From Methanobacteriota archaeon (GTDB lineage: Archaea; Thermoplasmatota; E2; JACPAO01; JAHWKR01), in the NCBI GenBank assembly GCA_019347805.1, contig JAHWKR010000033.1, forward strand, positions 1 through 38,579: a stretch of 38,579 bases of DNA, read 5' to 3'. The notes under the pieces are model-generated. The model had not been told where the DNA came from. It worked only from the letters and a program-made list of their open reading frames with translations, and made no database searches. The position numbers and the translations under genes were made by a program. Below are positions 1 through 8,148 of this stretch, piece by piece (the stretch's first letter is position 1; each line of letters opens with the position of its first letter).

Positions 1-478
1 GGCTGCAGGTATTACCGCGGCGGCTGGCACCCGTCTTACCCAGCCCTTACTCTCCCTGTTTTTTAGACAGGGAAACAGTCTACGCATAGCGCAGACACTT
101 GGGTTCCCCTCATCGTGGTCTCCCACATTGTGAAGTTTTCGCGCCTGCTGCGCCCCGTAGGGCCTGATCTCGTGTCTCAGAGATCATCTCCGGGCGACGT
201 CTCTCAACGCCCGTACCCGTCGAAGGCTAGTGAGGACGTTACCCTCACTACTACCTGATAGGCCGCAGACTCATCCTTGGGCGCCGGAACTTTGGGCCAC
301 CAAGCATTCCAGCAGAGGTGGCCTATGGGGTATTAGCCTCAGTTTCCCGAGATTATGCCCCACCCAAGGGCAGATTGTCCGCGTGTTACTGAGCGATGCG
401 CCGAGGGCCGAACCCTCTCGACTCGCATGGCTTAAGCGGAACCCAATAGCGGTGCCCTCCGGCAGGATCAACCGGAGT
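1..478 (-). rRNA. 16S ribosomal RNA, 5' part (truncated by window edge)
   Basis: On the minus strand the gene begins near 476-480 with the near-universal archaeal 5' end CCGGTTGATCCTGCCGGAGG. It runs leftward through TCTGCGGCCTATCAGGTAGT (about 220-275) and CCTACGGGGCGCAGCAGG (about 145-165), and reaches the 530-loop CAGCCGCCGCGGTAATACC at 7-26. About the first third of the molecule is present; the rest lies outside the window. The GCGCGAAAACTTCACAATG stretch is archaeal in style and recalls Thermoplasmata. No 23S or 5S is visible, so linkage cannot be judged. The exact mature 5' end is uncertain by a few bases. Confidence 0.95.
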
Positions 479-870
479 CTGTCTCATACCATGAAGGTAC
501 GTGACTGTCTCAGTCAAGCCTCACCAGAGGAGAACACTAAGAGCGTGTCTCGTCTAGGAGTATTTCGCACACGATCTGAAACGTCGGAACGGCGGGCGGA
601 CCAGGTATCACCATGGCATGCCTTGCCTTGCTCCGACACCCACGCCGATAAAGCGCGGGTGATCGAATGTCTTTCTCTCACGTTGCCGAACGTCGAATCC
701 ATGAGGTCACGTGCCAGGACCGTCACAAGGACGGGTGGCTCGGGTTTCAGGGATCCCCACATGTGATGTCGCCCCGCTTGGATGCGTCGGATCATCGTCG
801 CCCGAAGGCGTCTATCCGACGAACGTTGTCGGGGCGGGTTTTCGCGTCAACCGACGCGAGGATGCGGCTG
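479..870 (-). other. 16S rRNA leader (external transcribed spacer)
   Basis: About 390 bases separate the 16S 5' end from the nearest upstream TATA box (881-892). Short open frames here on both strands look non-coding and have no recognisable domain or start context. I read the stretch as the transcribed pre-16S leader. One half of a bulge-helix-bulge processing stem would be expected here, but its partner lies beyond the window, so it cannot be verified. Confidence 0.6.
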
Positions 871-880
871 TACCGGGCCC

Positions 881-892
881 CCCTATAAGAGG
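881..892 (-). promoter_or_regulatory. rRNA promoter P1 (proximal)
   Basis: On the minus strand the site reads CCTCTTATAGGG, an archaeal TATA box with the predicted start about 25 bases to the left (near 860). It sits between inverted-repeat arms at 871-878 (TACCGGGC) and 904-911 (GCCCGGTA). It is the closest of four similar sites upstream of 16S. Confidence 0.7.
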
Positions 893-1006
893 TTTCCGGC
901 CATGCCCGGTATCGAACGGCCGACGGTGCCGGCTTGGCCCGATCACGCCCCTCCCAGGAGGCACACGGTTGTGCGCCGCCCCGAAGGGAAGGCTGGTGAA
1001 TCGGGC

Positions 1007-1020
1007 CCCCTATTAATAGG
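1007..1020 (-). promoter_or_regulatory. rRNA promoter P2
   Basis: Minus strand reads CCTATTAATAGGGG, a palindromic TATA box. It lies between perfect 9-base inverted arms at 998-1006 (GAATCGGGC) and 1025-1033 (GCCCGATTC). Confidence 0.7.
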
Positions 1021-1142
1021 TTCCGCCCGATTCCTTGCCACTCCACAGCACGCCGCTCTTTGTCACCCATCCAGGGGTGCGGAACGGCATCGTGGCCCTC
1101 CATGGACATGTCGCCCCAGGAGGAAGGCCTGCTGAATCGAGC

Positions 1143-1156
1143 CCCCTATTAGTAGG
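1143..1156 (-). promoter_or_regulatory. rRNA promoter P3
   Basis: Minus strand reads CCTACTAATAGGGG. Flanking arms are GAATCGAGC (1134-1142) and GCTCGACTC (1161-1169), complementary with one mismatch. The arms are 27 bases apart, as in P2 and P4. Confidence 0.7.
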
Positions 1157-1281
1157 TTCCGCTCGACTCCGTAACGCTCCACGGCATGTCGCTCGTTCTC
1201 GCCCTTCAAGGGGCGAAAGCGACGCCACGAAGCACCCCTCCCGGGCCTGTCGCCCTAGGAGGAAAGCGTGCTGAATCGGGT

Positions 1282-1295
1282 CTCCTATTTCTAGG
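1282..1295 (-). promoter_or_regulatory. rRNA promoter P4 (distal)
   Basis: Minus strand reads CCTAGAAATAGGAG. Flanking arms GAATCGGGT (1273-1281) and GCCCAATTC (1300-1308) pair with one mismatch and one G-U. It is the outermost clear copy of the array. Confidence 0.6.
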
Positions 1296-1417
1296 TGGCG
1301 CCCAATTCCGCACCACCCGCGGCACATCGCCCCCTAGCGCCCATCCAGGGGCGAGGGGCGGTGCGCGGGCCCTCCTGGAACAGATGTCCAGAAGGAAGAA
1401 CGAGCTCATCTCCCGGG

Positions 1418-1428
1418 AATATAACGGT
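1418..1428 (+). promoter_or_regulatory. Possible TATA box for the gene at 1479
   Basis: GGGAATATAACGG lies about 55 bases before the proposed TTG start at 1479. The box is AT-rich in both directions, so it could instead be an outlying promoter of the rRNA array on the minus strand. Confidence 0.35.
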
Positions 1429-1478
1429 TCGCGTTGCAACCGGTCCGTTCGTGACCTTGGGCGACACGATCTGCCCCC

Positions 1479-2186
1479 TTGTCGACCCACCAAAGGCCCG
1501 AAAACGCCAAACGCCGCGGCCCGGTCGACCGCTTCGTGCGCGCCCATCCCCTTCCCTCCGCCGCTCCCGCGACCCGTCCTCGCTCGATCGTGGTGTCTCT
1601 CTGCGTCATCACCATCGTCTTCGCCGCGACACCCGTCCTCTCCGATGCCACCGTCCCCACCGGCGACGGCACCTGGGGACCCCAAGACGGAACGGCGGCC
1701 CCCGCCCAGGCGGAATGGAGCGGGACCGGTGGCGTCCTGCGTGCCTACCACATCGCACAGGACGAGGAGAACGCGACGTTCACATGCGCCCACGGCCACC
1801 TCACCGCCGCCTTGGCCGACGGCACGAGCCGCACCGGCCGTTGCGGCGGCCACGACGACACCGGACGCGCCACACTTTGGGCGGAAGCGGAGACGGGGCG
1901 CTGGAACGGCACGTTCTCCACCACCGGTTCGACCCAGCTCGCAGGACCAACGGCGGCACCCGTCGCACCGACCACCAACACGTTGGGCGCCGTCGTGACC
2001 GCAGCGGCCGCCTTCCTCCTCGTCACGACCCTCCTCCTCGGCCTGCTCTACCTGCGCGAACGCCGCTTCAAGGACTACCTCGTACGCCGGCTCTACGAAG
2101 AGACCTCCGGCCGCTTCCCGCACGATCTTCCCGAAGGGCACGCCCGCGAGGTCTACGCGCGCATCCTGGTCAAGGGCAAGAACTAG
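1479..2186 (+). CDS. Small exported membrane protein, C-terminally anchored
   Basis: I do not recognise the family. The frame is open for 235 codons from a TTG. A hydrophobic segment (about residues 37-54, SIVVSLCVITIVFAATPVLS) looks like a signal peptide or first TM helix. It is followed by an exported region of about 120 residues with two cysteines (near Cys-103 and Cys-122). A strong TM helix follows (about 170-193), then a basic cytoplasmic tail with RERRFKDYLVRRLYEE. The start is uncertain: GTG codons at residues 20 and 38 (1536 and 1590) are alternatives, and the latter would make the hydrophobic segment N-terminal. The gene is convergent with the FG-GAP protein, separated by 27 bases holding a hairpin. 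That the protein is membrane-anchored is clear; its role is unknown. Confidence 0.65.
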   Translation: MSTHQRPENAKRRGPVDRFVRAHPLPSAAPATRPRSIVVSLCVITIVFAATPVLSDATVPTGDGTWGPQDGTAAPAQAEWSGTGGVLRAYHIAQDEENATFTCAHGHLTAALADGTSRTGRCGGHDDTGRATLWAEAETGRWNGTFSTTGSTQLAGPTAAPVAPTTNTLGAVVTAAAAFLLVTTLLLGLLYLRERRFKDYLVRRLYEETSGRFPHDLPEGHAREVYARILVKGKN

Positions 2187-2190
2187 GCAA

Positions 2191-2214
2191 ACCGCGAAAA
2201 GCGAGCCGCGCGGT
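2191..2214. terminator. Hairpin between convergent genes
   Basis: ACCGCG (2191-2196) pairs with CGCGGT (2209-2214) around an A-rich loop. Read on the minus strand, the loop gives TTTT. It lies exactly between two convergent stop codons, so a role in ending transcription is plausible but weakly supported. Confidence 0.35.
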
Positions 2215-5200
2215 CACCGGCGCCTCCGCAGGACGGCGACGAGGAAGAGCGACAACGCCACGACGAGCGGGACCGCGACCATCGGCGTGTCCTTCTCCTT
2301 CGCGAAGAAATCCTTCGCGTCCTCCTCCTCGACCGGGACATCGGGCGCCTCCACCGTGCGGATGCCGCTGTCCTCCTCGACCGTCAGAACCGCCGCGTCG
2401 TAGGCGAAGAAACGCAGCCGGCCCGAATCGGTGACGATGCCGAGCTCGCCCCGGCCATCGCCGTTCAGGTCCTCGTGCGCGACCACCCTCCCCTTCGGCC
2501 CGACCGCGAGGATCTCACCTGCCATCGAACGGATCATCGGGACCTCCTTCTCCGTGAACGCCAGGTCGACCCGCCCATCACCGTCGACGTCCCCGAGCGG
2601 ACCCTCAAGACCCCAATGCGGGAACGACGCTTCACAATGCATCGCCCCGCCCGAGACCATGATGCAGAACCCGCGACCGTCGGAGTCCTCCGTACCAAAA
2701 AGCTTGAAACGCGCCAGTTCCACGTCTCCAGCGACATCATGGACAAGCGCGTGATAGGTCGCCGTCTCCCCCTTCGCAGTACTCCAGCTCGCCACCAGTT
2801 CCTTGCCACCGTCACGGTCGAGGTCCACGAAGCGCGCCGCCGTGACATCCGAGTCGGCATCGAGCGCGACGGACAGCGTCTCGCTGCCGTCGGCCGCGTC
2901 CAGCACGGTGAGGACGGCCCCTTCCCCCCGCTTGCTGACGAGGATCAGTCCATCGGCGGCGTCGACCGGCTCGCCGAAGGAACCGAGGGAGGTCTGCCAC
3001 CTCACCCCTTCTCCCGGGACGACGAGCTGCAACGCGCGCTGTCCGCTTGTGCGGTCGCGCGACAGGACCGTGAGCTCCGAACCGAGGCGCTCCGGGACCG
3101 CGTCCACGGCATGGACGGCCTGCCCGTCCGGTACACTGACGCTCCACGGCGCGGCGGCCGCGGCCGGGTCGACGGTCCATACGGTCATCGACCGTTCATA
3201 ATCGCCGTCCTCACGCTCGGTGAACCGGTAGGCGCGCAGCACGAGGTCCAAGCGCCGGTCGCCGTCCACATCGACGAGGTCCGTCGGCCATGGCCGCCGT
3301 TCCTCGTCCAGCGTCTTGGGGTCGAACCGCCAAAGCGCGGCACCGGTCGCGAGGTTGCGCAGGATGATGACGCCGGTCTCGCGGACGCGCTCGAGGACGA
3401 CCACCCCCTCTGGTTGGACACCGACCTCCATGAGGTAGGTGCCGGGCGTCTCGTCGTGTTCGGACAGGATGCGACCGTTCGCGCCGTCGATCCAGCGCAT
3501 GCCCCTCGTCTTCTGCAGCAGGATGTCCGGAACCTTGTCACCCGACACGTCCTGCATCATGACGGGCTGCGTCGACACGATGAGCTTCATGCCGTCCCCT
3601 ACGGTCCCGTCGGCGGCGATGGGGGACCACTCATCACCACGGGTCCAGACATAGGCCTGCCCCGAGGCCTCGTCGACGTCATAATACGCGATGAGCCGGT
3701 CCGGCGTGACGGCGGCGACGCCAGCGGGGTCGGCGATGAAGACACGGGACGAGACGGAGATGTTGCCGGATTCGTCGGGTTCGCTCTCGCCGGTCACCCA
3801 GACGACCACCTCGACATCACCATCCGCGTCGACATCGCGCAGGCGTCCGAAGCCATCCATGTCCTCCCACTCCGTAGGGATCTCCGCGGAACTCTCCCAG
3901 ACCACCTGGGTCGGGCCGCCGGGGACCGTGGGGACCCGTCCCTGGACCTCGAGAGACCCACGCTCGCCGTGAAGGACGACGAGTTCGGCCGTTCCGTCCC
4001 CGTCGAGGTCCCGGATGCCGACCGGCTGGTAGCCGGCCCCTTCCTTGATCTGGACGCTGCGCGCGACGACCAAGAGGATGACGAACACATATTGCTGACG
4101 GTCGTCGAAAAGCAAGCTCCCGTCCGCCCCGGCAAGGCCGATGAGACCGGATTCGACCGTCATGACGTAGACCAGCAGGCCTGTGAAGCTGAAGGTGAAA
4201 TGGTAGAGCGTGATATCCTCGCGGCCGTCCCCGTCGAGGTCCCCGGCGATGTAAGGGTAGAACCCGCTGGACCGCGACGTCGTCGGGATGGACGCCGACC
4301 AGATCTCGCTGCCGTCCCGCCCTGAATAGACGCGGACTCCATCCGTGCCCGCTGTCGCGCTCACGACGAAAAGGAGGGCCGAGACGCGATCAAAGCCAGA
4401 AACGATCATGTCGGCGACACCGTCCCCGTCGATGTCCCCGAAGCCGGATGTGCGTGAGGGGAACCCATACACGATGACCCAGAACAGGAACGCCCCGTAT
4501 CCCTGGTCCTGACCCTCGGGCAACGGCGTCTCGTGGATGGTCGTCCCATCGAGCCGAGCCGCGCGGAACAGGCCGGACGCGGTCCACCCGATGGCATCGG
4601 GTGTGCCGTCTGCGTCGGCATCGGTGACCGCCAGGCGCAAGAACCGGTCGTCGCCCTGGAAGCCGGAGAACAAGACGGCACCGGTGTCCCCATCGATGAC
4701 GACCACCGACGGCGTCTCGTCACCATGACGATATCCGGAGACATGAAGGACCAGGTCGACACCGCCGTCGCCGTCAAAATCAACAGGATGCGCGGATTGT
4801 ACGTAGCCCGGTTTGGTCATCCACACCGGTGAGGCACCGGGCTCGGTGAAGCGCAGCACACCGTACTGCGTGACGAGGAACACCCCCGCCCCCTCACCGG
4901 CCGAAACAAGTTCACGCGGACGTCCGTGCAGTTCCAGACTCCAAAGCCCACGCAGGCCATGGGGATCCGGACCGTCGGTCGTCCCTCCGGCGGGGATGTC
5001 CTGAGCGGCCATTTCCGTGTCGTCGTCGCCGGAGCCGTGGTCCAAGACGATCCGCAGCAGGTAAGCGCGCCAGGCGAGGCGCTTGCCGTCGTCGTCCAAC
5101 ATGGCATAGGGAGCGAAGGTGTCCGGCGGCGGCACGTGGCGGGCGTCGAGCGCCTCGGCGATGCCCCGCGCTTCGTCCTCGAGGGCCGGTACGGAGAGCT

Positions 5201-5366
5201 CTTCGGTCCAGGCGAACGGATGCACGGCATCGGAGGACGCGCTGGGGCCCGCGGCCTGGTCGGTGAGCTCGGGTGCCGCCGTGAGGGCGACCGAGGCCCC
5301 GGAAAGCGTCAACAGCAGGACGATGAGACAAGCGGTGCTCTTGAGGATCGCCGACCGGCCACGCAT
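2214..5366 (-). CDS. Large FG-GAP/VCBS-repeat surface protein with C-terminal membrane anchor
   Basis: A 1,050-residue protein with an N-terminal signal peptide (basic MRGRSAILK, then about 20 hydrophobic residues). It has at least eleven DxDxDG-type calcium-binding loops spread along the chain, for example DFDGDGGVDL, DIDGDGVADM, DLDGDGREDI, DVDADGDVEV and DVDGDGRVDL. This is the hallmark of FG-GAP/VCBS beta-propeller repeats, so two or more extracellular propellers are likely. The C-terminus is acidic and then has one TM helix (MVAVPLVVALSLFLVAVL) and RRRR. This layout resembles archaeosortase-type tails, but no PGF motif is present. It probably acts outside the cell in adhesion or binding; the ligand is unknown. 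A TATA box lies about 25 bases upstream, giving a leaderless mRNA. Confidence 0.9.
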   Translation of the reverse strand: MRGRSAILKSTACLIVLLLTLSGASVALTAAPELTDQAAGPSASSDAVHPFAWTEELSVPALEDEARGIAEALDARHVPPPDTFAPYAMLDDDGKRLAWRAYLLRIVLDHGSGDDDTEMAAQDIPAGGTTDGPDPHGLRGLWSLELHGRPRELVSAGEGAGVFLVTQYGVLRFTEPGASPVWMTKPGYVQSAHPVDFDGDGGVDLVLHVSGYRHGDETPSVVVIDGDTGAVLFSGFQGDDRFLRLAVTDADADGTPDAIGWTASGLFRAARLDGTTIHETPLPEGQDQGYGAFLFWVIVYGFPSRTSGFGDIDGDGVADMIVSGFDRVSALLFVVSATAGTDGVRVYSGRDGSEIWSASIPTTSRSSGFYPYIAGDLDGDGREDITLYHFTFSFTGLLVYVMTVESGLIGLAGADGSLLFDDRQQYVFVILLVVARSVQIKEGAGYQPVGIRDLDGDGTAELVVLHGERGSLEVQGRVPTVPGGPTQVVWESSAEIPTEWEDMDGFGRLRDVDADGDVEVVVWVTGESEPDESGNISVSSRVFIADPAGVAAVTPDRLIAYYDVDEASGQAYVWTRGDEWSPIAADGTVGDGMKLIVSTQPVMMQDVSGDKVPDILLQKTRGMRWIDGANGRILSEHDETPGTYLMEVGVQPEGVVVLERVRETGVIILRNLATGAALWRFDPKTLDEERRPWPTDLVDVDGDRRLDLVLRAYRFTEREDGDYERSMTVWTVDPAAAAAPWSVSVPDGQAVHAVDAVPERLGSELTVLSRDRTSGQRALQLVVPGEGVRWQTSLGSFGEPVDAADGLILVSKRGEGAVLTVLDAADGSETLSVALDADSDVTAARFVDLDRDGGKELVASWSTAKGETATYHALVHDVAGDVELARFKLFGTEDSDGRGFCIMVSGGAMHCEASFPHWGLEGPLGDVDGDGRVDLAFTEKEVPMIRSMAGEILAVGPKGRVVAHEDLNGDGRGELGIVTDSGRLRFFAYDAAVLTVEEDSGIRTVEAPDVPVEEEDAKDFFAKEKDTPMVAVPLVVALSLFLVAVLRRRR

Positions 5367-5385
5367 AGGAGCGGAGCCCCGGAAC

Positions 5386-5396
5386 GCAATATCCCT
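5386..5396 (-). promoter_or_regulatory. TATA box of the FG-GAP gene
   Basis: The minus strand reads AAAAAAGGGATATTGCG, with the box centred about 25 bases before the ATG at 5366. This predicts a transcript starting at or within a few bases of the start codon. Confidence 0.6.
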
Positions 5397-5510
5397 TTTT
5401 TGGTGACCTTGCGCACCTGTCTCGGGCGAGTTCGGAGGGCACGGTGACGGGACAGCCGTGGCACTTGGAATCCGTCAAGACTCCGGGGGGAGGCTGCACC
5501 GGCCTACTGT

Positions 5511-6353
5511 CTATCCGGCCATGAACGAACGGTGCATCCGCTCCAACGCGACCCGGAACCCGGCCGCGTCGTCCAGATGCCCACCCTTGATCTCCGCCAC
5601 CGCGGTGAGCGAGTCCCCGAGCGCTTCATCGAGCGACTCGACCCGTTCTGCGACCCGACGCCAATCGACGATGCCGTCCCCGATCGCGAGGCCCTCATGG
5701 TCGGGCGGCCGGCCGTCGGCGACATGCAGATGCCGGATGGCACCGCCGAGACGGCCGAACATCTGGTCCACGGTCTGCATCCCGCCCGGCGTCATCGCGG
5801 CATGGCTGATGTCGAGACAGAAACCGCCGACCAGGTCGCGCCAACCCATGAGGTCCACCGGTGCCGAGCCGATGAGGAACGCCACCGGGTCACCGGCCGC
5901 ATCGTGACCCTCCGTCGGCATGTTCTCGACGAGCACCCGCGACAGGTCATGGTCGCGACCAAGCCGCTCGAGTGCCGCCTCGAAACGCTCCAAAGCGTCG
6001 GCGCGACGCAGACCGTGCTCCTCGGTGCCGACGATCTCACGCGGCGCAAGACCCCCCGGATGGATGACCACCTTGTCCGCACCGAGCCGGTCGGCAAGCC
6101 GCAACGTCGACTCCCAGACCGTGAACGATGCCGAGCGGACCGCCTCGTCCGGATGCACCACATCGACATCGCCGCCATCGGGACGGGAGAATGGCTGATG
6201 CACCACGACCTCCGGCGTGTCCCCGAAGACCGAGACGAGCCGGTCGAGGTCCAACAGGTCCTGGCCCCAGAGGACGGTCTCGACGAACGAGACATGCGGG
6301 AGCCGGCGCACCACGGACACGTCACGCGGGGCAGCCTTGGAGCCGAGCCTCAG
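5511..6353 (-). CDS. TIM-barrel sugar phosphate isomerase/AP endonuclease-family protein
   Basis: Residues match the xylose-isomerase-like TIM barrel fold: VVIHPGG, VENMP, GFCLDISHAAM, IRHLHVADG and TAVAEIKGG fall in the order of successive beta strands, with metal-ligand-type His, Glu and Asp at strand ends. The first standard start is GTG at 6320 (269 aa). The frame is open upstream and reads RLGSKAAPRDVSVVRRLPHVSF, which supplies the expected first strand. A CTG at 6353-6351 overlaps the hutH stop as CTGA, so I propose CTG initiation (280 aa). It is last in the hut operon. The substrate is unknown; the position suggests a link to histidine or formamide metabolism, but that is inference. 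Confidence 0.75.
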   Translation of the reverse strand: MRLGSKAAPRDVSVVRRLPHVSFVETVLWGQDLLDLDRLVSVFGDTPEVVVHQPFSRPDGGDVDVVHPDEAVRSASFTVWESTLRLADRLGADKVVIHPGGLAPREIVGTEEHGLRRADALERFEAALERLGRDHDLSRVLVENMPTEGHDAAGDPVAFLIGSAPVDLMGWRDLVGGFCLDISHAAMTPGGMQTVDQMFGRLGGAIRHLHVADGRPPDHEGLAIGDGIVDWRRVAERVESLDEALGDSLTAVAEIKGGHLDDAAGFRVALERMHRSFMAG

Positions 6354-8023
6354 TGTGTCCCGCCTCCGACCTTGCGATGCTTGACAGGGTCCGGTGTCGG
6401 ATGGTCGGGGATGGTCGGCGTCGGCACGGCACCCGTATCGAGCCGTACATCGAGCCCGAAGCCGGCTGAACGTACCGCCTGGACCACCGCATCGTCGTGC
6501 ATGAGCGCCTCGATGGTGCCCACATCGGGAGCGAGCACACGGTCACGCTCGAGCCGTGGCACATGGGCCCGGATGACGGCGTGGGCCGCCTCGACACCCG
6601 GCCCCGCTCGCCTCGGCCGCTTGAAGTCGATCCCCTGGGCGGCGCACATGTACTCGATGGCGACCGTCTTCCAGACGTTGTCCAACACGCGCGCCGCCTT
6701 GACCGCCGCGGTGGCCCCCATCGAGACATGGTCCTCCTGGTTGGCGGAGGTGGGGATGCTGTCGACCGAAGCCGGATGCGCCAACACCTTGTTCTCGGCG
6801 ACGAGCGCCGCCGCGGTGTACTGCGCGACCATGTAACCCGAATTGAGGCCACCCGCCTCGACCAGGAACGCGGTCATCCCCGAGACATGGGGATTGACGA
6901 GGCGGTCGATACGCCGCTCGGTCATGTTCGCCACCTCCGAGAGCGCCATCGTGAGGAAATCGAGCGCGAGTGCGAGCGGCTCGCCATGGAAATTGCCGCA
7001 CGAGACACCGCCGCGACCGCTGAGGACGAGGGGATTGTCGGTGGCGCTGCGGATCTCGATGGCGACGACCCGGCGCACATAGGCGATGGCATCGAGGACC
7101 GCACCATAGACCTGCGGCATGCAACGCAAGGTGTAGGCGTCCTGCACCTTCGGGCAGTCCCGATGGCCCTGCATGATGCCCGACTCCTGCGTCAAGGCAT
7201 AGAGGGCTTCGGCGGCGCGCGTCTGACCCGGATGCGGCCGCACCAGGGAGACCTCCGGGATGAACGCCTGGTCCGTGCCCTCGAGCGCCTCCAGGCTCAT
7301 CGCGCCCGAGACGATGGCGTTCGCCATGAGCCGCTCGGCGTCGTGCACAAGGAGCGCCCCGTAGGCCGACATCAAACAGGTACCGTTGATGAGGGCGAGC
7401 CCCTCTTTGGCGCCAAGGGTGATCGGCTTCAGCCCGGCCGCTGCCATCGCCTCGGCCCCCGACATGCGCTTCCCGTCATGGAACGCCTCACCGAGCCCGA
7501 TCATCGGCAGCACCATGTGGGCGAGCGGCGCAAGGTCTCCGGACGCGCCGAGGCTGCCCTTCTCCGGGACCACCGGGACGACGTCACGCGCGAGCATCTC
7601 AAGAAGGAGACGCACCGTCGCGAGCCGCACCCCCGAGACACCGAGAGCGAGGGACTCGGCCCGGATGAGCATCATGGCCCGCACGACGTCGTGCGGCAAC
7701 GGGTCGCCGAGCCCGACGCTGTGGCTCATGATGAGGTTGCGCTGCAGGTCCTCCACCTTGTCGACATCGATGGAGACATGGGCGAACTCGCCGAAGCCCG
7801 TGGTGATACCGTAGGCCACCTCGCGGCGCGCCACCAGGTCGTCGACGATGGCGCGGCTACGGCCGATCCTTTCCACGGCCGCGTCATCGAGGCGGACAGC
7901 GACATGGCCGCGTGCGACACGCACCACCTCCTCGATGATGAGCGCGCCGCCACTGAGGACGACTTCCTGGTCTGGCACGGGGCGGGGGAACAGGGACCGG
8001 TGCAAGTCGTTTTCGGCGCCCAT
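6350..8023 (-). CDS. hutH: Histidine ammonia-lyase
   Basis: Removes ammonia non-oxidatively from L-histidine to give urocanate, the first step of histidine degradation, in the cytoplasm. The MIO-forming Ala-Ser-Gly is at residues 160-162 inside GSLGASGDLAPLAH. The catalytic tyrosine is in YGITTGFG (Tyr-71), and histidine-binding His is in MSHSVG (His-101). SANQEDHVSMG is typical of the histidine-specific branch, rather than phenylalanine or tyrosine lyases. The length (557 aa) is slightly above the usual about 510, owing to an extended N-terminus and a proline-rich tail (PTIPDHPTPDP). It lies 125 bases downstream of the HEAT-repeat gene across two hairpins. Its stop overlaps the proposed start of the TIM-barrel gene. 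Confidence 0.96.
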   Translation of the reverse strand: MGAENDLHRSLFPRPVPDQEVVLSGGALIIEEVVRVARGHVAVRLDDAAVERIGRSRAIVDDLVARREVAYGITTGFGEFAHVSIDVDKVEDLQRNLIMSHSVGLGDPLPHDVVRAMMLIRAESLALGVSGVRLATVRLLLEMLARDVVPVVPEKGSLGASGDLAPLAHMVLPMIGLGEAFHDGKRMSGAEAMAAAGLKPITLGAKEGLALINGTCLMSAYGALLVHDAERLMANAIVSGAMSLEALEGTDQAFIPEVSLVRPHPGQTRAAEALYALTQESGIMQGHRDCPKVQDAYTLRCMPQVYGAVLDAIAYVRRVVAIEIRSATDNPLVLSGRGGVSCGNFHGEPLALALDFLTMALSEVANMTERRIDRLVNPHVSGMTAFLVEAGGLNSGYMVAQYTAAALVAENKVLAHPASVDSIPTSANQEDHVSMGATAAVKAARVLDNVWKTVAIEYMCAAQGIDFKRPRRAGPGVEAAHAVIRAHVPRLERDRVLAPDVGTIEALMHDDAVVQAVRSAGFGLDVRLDTGAVPTPTIPDHPTPDPVKHRKVGGGTH

Positions 8024-8040
8024 CGGGAACGGGAAGAGAA

Positions 8041-8066
8041 CGGGAGGGGCCCTTCGGCCCCCTCCC
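8041..8066. other. GC-rich hairpin between HEAT-repeat gene and hutH
   Basis: CGGGAGGGGC (8041-8050) pairs with CCCCCTCCCG (8058-8067), one mismatch, around a CTTCGG-containing loop. There is no T-tract, so mRNA processing or stability is as likely as termination. Confidence 0.4.
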
Positions 8067-8091
8067 GTGGGGCTTGGTCAGGCGACCGCCG

Positions 8092-8129
8092 GTCCGGGAT
8101 GGTGGTGGGCCGGGTGGCGTGCCCGGACC
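8092..8129. other. Second inverted repeat upstream of hutH
   Basis: GTCCGGG (8092-8098) and CCCGGAC (8122-8128) form perfect arms spaced by a G-rich loop. It lies between the end of the HEAT-repeat gene and hutH, next to the hairpin at 8041-8066. Confidence 0.35.
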
Positions 8130-8148
8130 CCCCTTTCCGGCGGGCTGT

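Larger units (their letters stand above)
871..1310 (-). repeat. Four-copy tandem promoter repeat upstream of 16S
   Basis: Four units start at 871, 998, 1134 and 1273 (steps of 127, 136 and 139 bases). Each contains GCTG-AATCGRGC-like left arm, TATA palindrome and right arm. A purine-rich AGGAGGAA-like block recurs just left of units 3 and 4 (1130, 1260). The sequence between cores is only loosely conserved, so the repeats look old and kept by selection at the promoter core. Tandem rRNA promoters are known in halophilic archaea; this layout is comparable. Confidence 0.75.

Noticed and set aside
2475-4325. A 616-codon open frame on the plus strand opposite the FG-GAP gene
   Set aside because: It is the GC-rich shadow of the minus-strand gene: low-complexity Asp/Arg/Gly/Val composition, no domain, and the minus-strand frame has clear FG-GAP motifs.
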